Assembly (NCBI GenBank): GCA_016781775.1 | Contig: JADDPR010000360.1 | Span: 1 to 5,725 of the forward strand | DNA: 5,725 nucleotides | DNA from: Rubrobacter sp. | GTDB taxonomy: Bacteria; Actinomycetota; Rubrobacteria; Rubrobacterales; Rubrobacteraceae | Direction of reading: 5' to 3' | In this document: in pieces, positions 1 through 5,725 of the stretch | Numbering within the stretch: position 1 is the stretch's first letter | Layout: each line of letters opens with the position of its first letter | Made by a program: the position numbers and the translations under genes | The notes under the pieces: generated by a model | Seen by the model: only the letters and a program-made list of their open reading frames with translations | What the model was told of the DNA's origin: nothing | Database searches by the model: none

Positions 1-98
1 GGCCCCCAGCGTAGCGAATCCTTGCGCAACCCGATCGTAGTCGGGAACGGGTGAACCGGTAGCGAAGCGGCGGGTTGGGATGCGTGTAAGGTATCGGC

Positions 99-903
99 GT
101 GATCGGCAAGAACGGGAAGCCTACCGCAGCAGGACCGTCGGCGGGGAGGACGAAGAGCCGCTGGGCCATCGTCGACGGCCTTCGGATGCACGCCCGAGTC
201 CCGGCGAACCCGGCGCCCGAGGGCACCCCGGCGGTGGTTCTGGTGCACGGGCTCGTAGTTTCGAGCCGCTACATGGTCCCGACCCTCTCGCGCCTCGCCG
301 CGGACCACAGGGTCTACGCCCCCGACCTGCCCGGCTTCGGGAGGAGCGAGAAGCCTCCCCGCGCGCTGGACATCCCCGGACTCGCGCGCCCTCGACGGCT
401 GGATGGAGGCGACGAGCCTCGAAAGCGCCGTGCTCGCGGGCAACTCGATGGGCTGCCAGGTTATAGCCGAGCTCGCCGTCCGCAACCCCGCGCGCGTGGA
501 GCGGGCCGTGCTCCAGGGCCCGACGATGGACCCCGACGCCCGGAACCTGCCCCAACAGGCCGCGCGGCTCGCACTCGATGCTCTCCTCGAGCCACCATCT
601 ATGCTGCTCATCGAGGGGCTGGATCTCCTCGCCACAGGCCCGCTGCGAGCGCTGCACACCTTCCGCCACGCCGCCGACGACCGAATCGAGGAGAAGTTGC
701 CCATGCTCAAGGCGCCGACGCTCGTCCTGCACGGCGCCCTGGACCCCATCGTTTCGCTGCGCTGGACAGAGAGGGTAACCGGCCTCCTGCCCGACGGCCG
801 GCTCGTCGTCGTACCAAAAGCGGCTCACGCCATGACCTACAACGCCCCCTCGGAAGTCGCCCGGCACGTCAGAGCGTTCGTGAGAGCGGATACCATCCGG
901 TAA
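99..903 (+). pseudogene. Alpha/beta hydrolase broken by a frameshift
   Basis: This was an alpha/beta-fold hydrolase of the epoxide hydrolase/haloalkane dehalogenase/lipase-like superfamily; the substrate cannot be told. Reading begins at GTG 99, with a weak TAAGG about 8 bases upstream. The first frame gives about 96 residues with the oxyanion-hole stretch VVLVHGL (residues 46-52) and the strand RVYAPDLPGFG (71-81). After LDIPGLA (codon 384-386) the protein-like reading moves to another frame, resuming at base 388 as ALDGWMEA. That part carries the nucleophile elbow GNSMG (Ser codon 445-447), the acid in LHGALDP (Asp codon 742-744) and the histidine in AAHAMTY (His codon 826-828), ending at TAA 901-903. 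All triad residues survive, and the joined product would be about 267 residues, normal for the family. Loss of two bases (restoring LADALDGW) or gain of one explains the break. Without repair the first frame runs on as Arg/Pro-rich nonsense to 1052. A sequencing error is the main alternative. Confidence 0.82.
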
Positions 904-943
904 CCCCCGGCCCGAACCCCACCCACGATGCCCCGCCCCGAAC

Positions 944-1135
944 TTGCGGACCGTCCTCGACACGAAGCGTAGGATCAACCGGATCATGTCCGAGGTCACG
1001 GGCCAGCCCTACAAGAAGATCGACCGGAACACCGACCGCGACTACATCCTGAGCCCCGAGGAGGCCGTCGAGTACGGCGTCATCGACCAAGCCGTAACCC
1101 GTCCTGGCGGGGACACCCGGACGAGCGACGTGTAG
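944..1135 (+). pseudogene. clpP: C-terminal remnant of ClpP protease
   Basis: Only the last third of an ATP-dependent Clp protease proteolytic subunit is present. From TTG 944 the product is 63 residues; TKRRINRIMSEVTGQP (7-22), KKIDRNTDRDYILSPEEA (24-41) and VEYGVIDQAV match the handle helix and C-terminal end of ClpP. The catalytic Asp is retained (second Asp of DRDY, residue 33). The catalytic Ser (GxASMG segment) and His of the Ser-His-Asp triad, which in full ClpP of about 195-205 residues lie upstream, are absent; bases 904-943 hold no ClpP sequence in any plus frame. The fragment therefore cannot be an active peptidase, and TTG 944 is merely the first possible start; no ribosome binding site is evident. 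Codons end almost always in G or C, so decay looks recent or the piece is still constrained. It lies 40 bases after the broken hydrolase and is followed at once by a strong hairpin, probably the terminator of the ancestral clpP. Confidence 0.85.
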
Positions 1136-1173
1136 GACCGAACGGGGCAAGGGGGCTCGCCCCGTTCGGTCCT
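1134..1173 (+). terminator. Perfect 15-bp hairpin at end of the clpP remnant
   Basis: The arms AGGACCGAACGGGGC (1134-1148) and GCCCCGTTCGGTCCT (1159-1173) are exact reverse complements separated by a 10-base loop. The left arm includes the last two bases of the clpP-remnant stop codon (TAG 1133-1135). No T-run follows, so it is not a canonical intrinsic terminator, but a stem this long and GC-rich directly at a gene end fits a terminator or 3'-stabilising structure. It could act on either strand because the region downstream receives a minus-strand gene. Confidence 0.75.
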
Positions 1174-1291
1174 CGATGGGGGGCGAAGGCCGTGAATCTC
1201 CCACGCTAGTACCCACGCCACCGATCGGGCTACGAATTCCGGACGGGGGCTACCGGGTTCGCATCAACCAGGGCAAGCCAAGTGGTGCCCC

Positions 1292-1334
1292 CGTCGTCCG
1301 CAGCCCCACCTCGCAGTCGGGGCCGCGGACGACG
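1292..1334 (-). terminator. 16-bp imperfect hairpin, likely terminator of the minus-strand hydrolase
   Basis: Arms 1292-1307 and 1319-1334 pair over 16 bases with a single mismatch (A 1302 against C 1324) and an 11-base loop. In minus-strand RNA the mismatch becomes a G-U wobble, so the stem is complete on that strand only. It lies 57 bases beyond the stop of the hydrolase ending at 1392, which suits a terminator for that gene. No T-run follows, so the role is inferred. Confidence 0.45.
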
Positions 1335-1391
1335 CCGAAGCTCTGAAGCACCGTACGGGCCGACGGGTTTGGGCAGGTTTGCTGCTCGTCC

Positions 1392-2291
1392 CTACTCCCC
1401 CACCTCTCTACCGGCAAGGAAGGAGAGGATGGCCGCGTTCGTCTCCGCCGCCCGCTCGAACATGGGGACGTGCCCGGCCCCTTCGAGCAGGAGGAGGCGG
1501 GAGTCCGGGATCTCCGCGCGCAGGACGTCGCCGGCGGAGGGCGGGACCAGGGTGTCGCGGTGGCCCCACACCAGGAGCGTCGGGGCCGTTATCTCGCGAA
1601 GGTAATCCCTCACGTCCTGGGCAAGAAGCTCCCGCGCCGCGCCAAGGAGGGTGAGCGGTCCCGTTCTCAGGGCGTCGCGCGCGAGGACGGGGAGGAAACC
1701 GGGGGTCATGTAGCGGCCGGCTTGGAGGAGCGGGATCAGGTACCCCGGCATGGAGCGGCCCGTCGGCACCCCTGCGGGCGCCACCAGCACGAGGCGGCGC
1801 AGTGTCTCGGGACACCGCGCCGCCAGCACGATGGAGATGTACCCGCCCATCGAGTGGCCGGCGAGGTGCGTCCGCTCCAGGCCCACGGTCTCCATCCAGG
1901 AGGAGAGCCAGTCCGCTGCCTCGGAGAGGACGAAACCGCCCTCGGCGCGGCGCATCGAGCCGAACCCCGGCAGGTCCACGAGGTAGACGCGGTGGTGAGC
2001 CGCGAGCACCGGGACCGTCCTGTCCCACCAGCGCGTGGAGCCCGAGAGCCCGTGCACCAGCACCACGGGCTCACCCTCGCCCGCGACCTCGTAGGAGAGG
2101 CGCCTCCCGCCCACCGAGGCCTCGTACGCGCGCACCTCGACCCCCGCCAGCCTTCGGACGTTACCTCCGCGCAACCCGTTGCGCGTCGTTGCGTTCCTAC
2201 CGCCGGGCACCCTCGTAGTCCCCTCCATCTTCGACGAAAACCGCTTCGGGCCTTCGCGGCCCTCGTGCGTAATTTGCCCCGCGACCATCAC
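1392..2291 (-). CDS. Alpha/beta hydrolase (intact)
   Basis: This is an intact serine hydrolase of the alpha/beta-fold superfamily, probably cytoplasmic since no signal peptide is visible; its substrate is unknown. Numbering from the longest reading (299 residues, GTG at 2291 followed by ATG): oxyanion segment VVLVHGL (76-82), RVYLVDLPGFG (101-111), nucleophile elbow GHSMGG with Ser147, acid Asp246 in VWGHRDTLVPP and His274 in GAGHVPMFE. The cap region (about 175-230) lies between the nucleophile and the acid. The first 50 residues are Arg/Gly/Thr-rich and do not look like part of the fold, which begins near residue 54 with YEASVGGRRLSYEVAG. Possible later starts are ATG 2228, GTG 2210 (GAGGGG nine bases upstream) and GTG 2135, so the annotated 5' end is probably too long. 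The family is usually 260-290 residues. It resembles the broken hydrolase at 99-903 in several blocks (RVY..DLPGFG, LAGxSMG). A hairpin at 1292-1334 follows it. Confidence 0.88.
   Translation of the reverse strand: MMVAGQITHEGREGPKRFSSKMEGTTRVPGGRNATTRNGLRGGNVRRLAGVEVRAYEASVGGRRLSYEVAGEGEPVVLVHGLSGSTRWWDRTVPVLAAHHRVYLVDLPGFGSMRRAEGGFVLSEAADWLSSWMETVGLERTHLAGHSMGGYISIVLAARCPETLRRLVLVAPAGVPTGRSMPGYLIPLLQAGRYMTPGFLPVLARDALRTGPLTLLGAARELLAQDVRDYLREITAPTLLVWGHRDTLVPPSAGDVLRAEIPDSRLLLLEGAGHVPMFERAAETNAAILSFLAGREVGE
2163..2168 (-). promoter_or_regulatory. Shine-Dalgarno-like GGAGGT inside the 5' part of the hydrolase gene
   Basis: Minus-strand GGAGGT is a near-perfect ribosome binding site, but it lies inside the longest reading of the hydrolase at 1392-2291, just before the conserved fold begins. 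No ATG, GTG or TTG lies at the usual 5-10 base distance; the only in-frame candidate near it is CTG 2150, 12 bases away, with GTG 2135 further on (27 bases). It may mark the true translation start region, with a rare start codon or a base error, or be coincidence. Confidence 0.3.
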
Positions 2292-2429
2292 CTCGAACCC
2301 CGACGGTCGCGCCCCTCAGGATAGGGGCCCAGGCCGTTGATGGGACCGTTTTCGGCCCTGTTCCCCCAGCGTTCGGCGCCCGTCCGGGGCGGTAGCACAA
2401 TGTGAAGGGCCAGAAACCACACCCAAGGT

Positions 2430-2714
2430 ATGGCAACACGGCAACCATCGCTCGAGCTGGACGGGGAGAGAGGCACCATCACAAAACCCCAGGGGAGAGG
2501 CGATCTACGTCCGCAGGCAGCGCGGCGGCGAGATCTACGCCGCCCCGTCCACCGAGACGGAGGTCTGCGCCCGGAAGCAGAAGATCACGGAGAACGTAAG
2601 CGTAAACTGGGACGGCGACCGCTGCACGGCGGAGAAGATACGACGGTCAAGAGCTGCATAGACTTGGCCGCTAAGAAGCTTGGTCAGATAGCGAGTGATG
2701 TGGAAGACGTATAG
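2430..2714 (+). pseudogene. Small unrecognised gene with two apparent frame changes
   Basis: I do not recognise this protein. One frame is open from ATG 2430 to TAG 2712-2714, but its middle is Arg/Pro-rich and has poor codon quality. Between about 2497 and 2640 the frame one base further on looks truly coding: nearly every codon ends in G or C, and it reads as a balanced peptide with EAIYVRRQRGGEIYAAP, STETEVCARKQ and VSVNWDGDRCTAEK. That middle frame has no ATG, GTG or TTG start in 2401-2496 and stops at TAG 2659. The flanking parts of the first frame are also protein-like: MATRQPSLELDGERG at the start and VKSCIDLAAKKLGQIASD near the end. One extra base near 2494-2496 and one missing base near 2630-2645 would join all three into a protein of about 93 residues. 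No membrane segment or signal peptide is seen; it would contain three cysteines. The ribosome binding site at ATG 2430 is poor (AAGG one base away). It is either a decayed small gene or affected by sequence errors. Confidence 0.5.
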
Positions 2715-2878
2715 CAGGCCGCCAAACTCGACCATACGCACGGGGCCGGGAAGGACGTTCTTTCCGGCTCCGTTGGTCGTCGCAGACCGTCCCCGGGTTG
2801 GTCCGCGAGTTTCGGCTCCGCGTCTTCCGGTTCCTCCGGCCGCAGAACTCCTCCCCGGTTCGAAGGGGCCGGCCGCCG

Positions 2879-3910
2879 CTACCCTCCCCCGTGCTGGCGG
2901 AAGAACCGGAGCATCTCCTCGGAGGCGTTCGGTCCCTCGGGGTCGGTGAAGGAGCCTTCGGGGTCGCCGCCCGACCAGGCGTGGCCCAGGTCTTCGACGA
3001 TCCATTTCTCCATGATCACGCCGCCCTCCGGGCCCTCGTAGACGTATCTGACGTAATCGTAGCCCTCCGGAACCCGTCCCGGTAGAGCGTCGTCCGGCTC
3101 GTCGGTGACGACGTCGTCGTCCGCGCCGTTGTCGGCGTAGTCGTTTGTCTGCGCCCATTGCGAGAGCGATTGATGGGCGTTCACGACATCGACCACTACG
3201 TCTTCCTCGCCGTGGAAGACGATCGCGGGGGTGACCCGCGCCTCCGCCGGGCGTGCGCTCTCGAAAGCGAGCCGGCCTTGCCGATCGGGATCCGGCCCTC
3301 CGAACTTCTGAGCCGCCACGGCCGCCATGGCACCATCTGCGGCGGCATACTCGAGCCCCGAATGCACGCCGACGGCGGCGTAGAGCTCCGGGTAGGTCGC
3401 CGCCAGGACGGTGCTCATCGCCCCTCCGGCGGACATCCCGGCGACGTAAACGTGACGGGGGTCTACGCCCTGTTCGTCGATGACCTTCTCGGTAGCGCCC
3501 GCGATGATCGAGGGCTCCCCCATGCCCCGTTCCTGATCGGAGGGCTCGAACCAGTTCCAGCACCCCGACCGATTCGCGCCCGGGTCTTGCTCCGGGTACA
3601 GGACGAGGAACTTCTCCCGCTCGGCCAACGCGTTCATCCGCGTGCTGGTGGCGAATTCTTCGGCGTCCTGCCCGCACCCGTGGAGCATGACCACCAGGGG
3701 CGTGGACCCCGCGTCGCGGCCGTCGGGGACGTACAACCAGTACTCGCGCTCCCCGTGCTCGTTCGCGAAGGAGCCCCGGGAGAAGGAACCTCCGGCCGAT
3801 AGGTCGCCCTCCCCACCGCAAGCAGCCGCAACGAGCGCCAGAAGGAACAGGACCAACACCGCCACCGTCCCGCGCAAGCTATGCCTCCCGAATCCTCCTC
3901 CCGCCTTCAT
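2879..3910 (-). CDS. Secreted lipoprotein esterase, PHB-depolymerase/LpqC-like
   Basis: This is an extracytoplasmic serine esterase of the PHB depolymerase family (Esterase_phb, alpha/beta fold; feruloyl/acetylxylan esterases and LpqC-type proteins belong here). The 343 residues start at ATG 3910 with a weak GGA about 9 bases upstream. Residues 1-30 form a lipoprotein signal: basic start, hydrophobic segment TVAVLVLFLLALVAAA and lipobox Cys31, followed by a Gly/Ser-rich tether. The catalytic domain follows: PLVVMLHGCGQ (71-81), FLVLYPEQ (101-108), SGCWNWF (115-121) where Cys117 may pair with Cys79, nucleophile Ser160 in AGMSAGGAM, acid Asp237 in VFHGEEDVVV, and His310 in DLGHAWSGG. All three triad residues are present. 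Asp-rich residues 260-274 lie between the acid and the histidine and could bind a cation. Members cleave polyester or acylated polysaccharide side chains; which applies here cannot be told. The lipid anchor would place it on the outer face of the membrane. Neighbours are 371 bases upstream and about 165 bases downstream, so it is probably transcribed alone. Confidence 0.93.
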   Translation of the reverse strand: MKAGGGFGRHSLRGTVAVLVLFLLALVAAACGGEGDLSAGGSFSRGSFANEHGEREYWLYVPDGRDAGSTPLVVMLHGCGQDAEEFATSTRMNALAEREKFLVLYPEQDPGANRSGCWNWFEPSDQERGMGEPSIIAGATEKVIDEQGVDPRHVYVAGMSAGGAMSTVLAATYPELYAAVGVHSGLEYAAADGAMAAVAAQKFGGPDPDRQGRLAFESARPAEARVTPAIVFHGEEDVVVDVVNAHQSLSQWAQTNDYADNGADDDVVTDEPDDALPGRVPEGYDYVRYVYEGPEGGVIMEKWIVEDLGHAWSGGDPEGSFTDPEGPNASEEMLRFFRQHGGG

Positions 3911-4281
3911 AAGTATTCCGTTGTACCCCGCGCGGCCTCAACATACGATGCCACTGCCTCGCAACGGCGTAAGCTCCTACCGGATCTTTGAAGCCCCCGG
4001 CGCCAAGCTTTGCCACTCGCTCGTGCAAGGCGGGGAGGATGGACCTATCAGGTCCCCCTCGTATTTCGGGTTGCCGGTCGAGGAGGGATGCGCCGAAGTT
4101 TATGGTGATCACAACGAGCAAACTTCGGGTCCGGCGTTGGTCGGGGAGATAGCGAGTAGAGGGTGGTCATCTCCCCTACCCCCTTGCGCACGAAACCCTC
4201 AACACGATTCGGCACGACGGCCTTCACCCGCAGAATCCGGGCAAGGACACCCCACCCGGGTCCGGCAGATGGAACACGCTC
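3911..4281. other. 371-base stretch without a convincing gene
   Basis: This lies between two minus-strand genes, so it holds the 3' end of the erythromycin-esterase-family transcript and the promoter region of the lipoprotein esterase. GGGGAGAT (4143-4150) and ATCTCCCC (4169-4176) form an 8-bp inverted repeat with an 18-base loop, a weak terminator candidate, and GGACCT-ATC-AGGTCC (4041-4055) is a short palindrome. A minus-strand reading from 4121 to 3879 looks somewhat protein-like (ASLLDRQPEIRGG, LPALHERVAKLG) but has mixed codon usage, overlaps the next gene's start and matches nothing I know. Codon bias here is weaker than in the flanking genes. No clear -35/-10 pair was found. Confidence 0.5.
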
Positions 4282-5631
4282 TTACTGGCCGAAGGGGAAC
4301 GTCTCCGGCACCTCACCGCTCTCGCGCGGCTCGACGTGGAGCGGTCGTAGTGCATGGGTCTCGTCGAGGTAGAGGAAGGCGTCGTAGCGCCGGGGCAGGA
4401 CCGTCGGCACGTAGTTGCCGAAGCGCTCGTAGGAGGGATCGTAGACGACCCCGATGGCGCGGTGGGCTCGCGGCTCCATGAGATTATCCTGCCCCTCCGC
4501 GCCGCCGTCGAAGACGAGCAGCTTGTCCTCGTTGCCAACGAGGTGCAGGAGGTTCTCCCAGCTTCCCGCGCGAGCTTCCGGCATCGGCATACGCTCCATC
4601 GGCGCGCCCCACTCGTGGGAAGCGATGACGGTGCCCCGATGGGAACCGAAGCCGACGATAACGACGTTCTCTTCGCCCAGGCGTTCGCGCACGAGTTGGC
4701 CGACGTTCACCATCCCGGCGTCCGCCATGTCGGTGTAGCGGGCGTCGCCGACGTGGGTGTTGTGCTCCCACACTATCGCCTTGGAGTCCGGTCCGTGGTG
4801 GCGTAGGAGGCGATCCAGGGTCTCGTCCATGTGACGGTCGCGGACGTTCCAGGAGCTCGCGCTGCCCCGGAGCATGGAGCGGTAGTAGTTCTCGGCGTTC
4901 TTTACCACGAGCGCGTTCTGATCGGCGTCGAAGGCGGCCTCCGGGTCCCCTTCGTACTCAGGTAGCCTTCCGCGGAGCTCTGAGAGCATCGCCAGGGCCT
5001 CTTCCTCGCAGGAGTTCGGCACGAAGCCTGTCGCCCACGCGTACTCTTGCGGATTGCTGGCGTACGGCTCGAAGCACCTGTAAGCGCGCCGCGCGGTGGG
5101 CACCGCGTCCGGGTCCACGCGCTCGAGGAACCGCAGGATGGCCTCCATGGATTCTCGCAGGGAGTAGACGTCGAGGCCGTAGAACCCGACCCTGTCCTCC
5201 GGCGGGAGCCCGTCGTTGTGCCGTCGCAAGTCCCCGATGAGGCCCGCGACCTCCTCGTTCGCCCACATCCAGGTCGGCCAGCGCTCGAAGACGCGCAGGA
5301 CCTTTCGGACGTCCGTCCCCGAGTCGGGGTAGCCCTTTACGTACCGGTTCACCCAGTAGCAGTCCGGCCAGTCGCCCTCGACGGCGACGAACGAGAAGCC
5401 CTTCTCCCGGATCAACCTCTGCGTGATCCGGGCCCGCCACTCATAGTACTCGTGGGTGCCGTGCGAGGCCTCCCCGAGTAGGACACACCGCGCGTCCCCG
5501 ATGCGCTCCAGGAGCGGATCGAGGTCCGCGTCCTCCCGGAGCGGGTAGGAAATCCCGCGCAGCCGCTCCACCAGCTCCCCAACCTCCCGATCGCCCCGAC
5601 CGAGGATCCGACCTCTGAACTTGCCCATCAT
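4282..5631 (-). CDS. Erythromycin esterase family protein (Ere-like hydrolase)
   Basis: This belongs to the erythromycin esterase superfamily (EreA/EreB/EreC and many chromosomal relatives of unknown substrate). True Ere enzymes open the macrolactone ring of 14-membered macrolides with a His/Glu-based active site rather than a serine triad. The 449 residues show the diagnostic blocks: LLGEASHGTHEYYEW (51-65), with Glu54 and His57 matching the EreB residues Glu43 and catalytic His46; FVAVEGDWPDCYWVNRYV (81-98), with Glu85 matching Glu74; VWEHNTHVGDARYTDM (287-302), with His290 and His293; and VIVGFGSHRGTV (324-335). The C-terminal block AIGVVYDPSYERFGNYVPT (392-410) is typical of chromosomal members. 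There is no signal peptide, so it is cytoplasmic, and the length is normal for the family. ATG 5631 and ATG 5628 are adjacent; GGAGG (5634-5638) lies 2 and 5 bases upstream of them, which favours 5628. No phosphoribosyltransferase domain, sometimes paired with this family, is present. Macrolide resistance must not be assumed: most chromosomal members have no shown activity. Confidence 0.93.
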   Translation of the reverse strand: MMGKFRGRILGRGDREVGELVERLRGISYPLREDADLDPLLERIGDARCVLLGEASHGTHEYYEWRARITQRLIREKGFSFVAVEGDWPDCYWVNRYVKGYPDSGTDVRKVLRVFERWPTWMWANEEVAGLIGDLRRHNDGLPPEDRVGFYGLDVYSLRESMEAILRFLERVDPDAVPTARRAYRCFEPYASNPQEYAWATGFVPNSCEEEALAMLSELRGRLPEYEGDPEAAFDADQNALVVKNAENYYRSMLRGSASSWNVRDRHMDETLDRLLRHHGPDSKAIVWEHNTHVGDARYTDMADAGMVNVGQLVRERLGEENVVIVGFGSHRGTVIASHEWGAPMERMPMPEARAGSWENLLHLVGNEDKLLVFDGGAEGQDNLMEPRAHRAIGVVYDPSYERFGNYVPTVLPRRYDAFLYLDETHALRPLHVEPRESGEVPETFPFGQ

Positions 5632-5633
5632 CG

Positions 5634-5638
5634 CCTCC
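5634..5638 (-). promoter_or_regulatory. Ribosome binding site of the Ere-like gene
   Basis: Minus-strand GGAGG is followed after two bases by ATG 5631 and after five bases by ATG 5628. The second spacing is the more usual, so translation may begin at the second Met. The A-rich TAAAAAGG further upstream (about 5653-5660) is the only AT-rich patch before the gene and could contribute to a promoter, but no clear -35/-10 pair is seen. Confidence 0.6.
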
Positions 5639-5725
5639 GTCTCACCACCCCTTACCTTTTTACCCCGTCCGAGGTGCCTAGCCCCACCGACGGCGGCCGC
5701 CCGGGGAGTGCGGAGGAGACGCCGA

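Noticed and set aside
1..54. Open plus-strand reading from the left edge ending at TGA 52-54 (ending RNPIVVGNG), possibly the tail of an upstream gene.
   Set aside because: Only 17 codons and no recognisable motif; any open frame at an edge would look like this.
121..999. Minus-strand open reading of 292 codons opposite the broken hydrolase.
   Set aside because: Antisense shadow of GC-rich coding sequence with no family motif; the plus-strand hydrolase motifs explain the region.
2311..2328. Short inverted repeat GCCCCT-N6-AGGGGC upstream of the small gene, a possible operator.
   Set aside because: Six-base GC-only arms are expected by chance in this composition and no regulator is nearby.
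2853..2868. CCCCGGTTCGAAGGGG resembles a tRNA T-arm and might mark an attachment site.
   Set aside because: Loop length is wrong for a T-arm, no other tRNA parts are nearby and no integrase or direct repeat supports an att site.
2535..3821. Long minus-strand open reading of 428 codons over the lipoprotein esterase.
   Set aside because: Arg-rich shadow frame of the esterase gene, which carries signal peptide and complete catalytic motifs in another frame.
3879..4121. Minus-strand reading of 80 codons between the two large minus-strand genes.
   Set aside because: Mixed codon usage, overlaps the start of the lipoprotein esterase, no family match and no clear ribosome binding site.

Overview
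The window is GC-rich and has strongly G/C-ending codons in its real genes. Protein style (Arg-, Gly- and Glu-rich, GTG/TTG starts, a lipoprotein esterase of actinobacterial type) suggests a high-GC actinobacterium, possibly of the Rubrobacter group. That placement is inferred from style, not from a marker gene.

Layout, left to right. Plus strand: an alpha/beta hydrolase broken by a frameshift near base 387 (99-903), then a fragment holding only the C-terminal third of a ClpP protease (944-1135), closed by a perfect 15-bp hairpin that overlaps its stop codon. A second hairpin (1292-1334) lies between this block and the next gene and probably ends the minus-strand transcript. Minus strand: an intact alpha/beta hydrolase (1392-2291, true start uncertain). 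Plus strand: a small unrecognised gene at 2430-2714 whose protein-like reading changes frame twice, so it is probably decayed or mis-sequenced. Minus strand: a secreted lipoprotein esterase of the PHB-depolymerase/LpqC-like type (2879-3910), a 371-base stretch without a convincing gene, then an intact erythromycin-esterase-family protein (4282-5631) whose upstream region runs to the right edge.

Four of the six gene-like units are hydrolases: three Ser-His-Asp alpha/beta-fold enzymes and one Glu/His-based Ere-family enzyme. The intervals between them (371 to about 590 bases) and the hairpins argue for separate transcription rather than one operon, so a shared pathway is not supported. The clearest theme is an accessory, eroding region: one frameshifted enzyme, one truncated housekeeping protease and one frame-scrambled small gene sit beside three intact hydrolases. 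I do not see mobile-element genes, tRNA, rRNA, CRISPR or a recognisable new multi-gene system.
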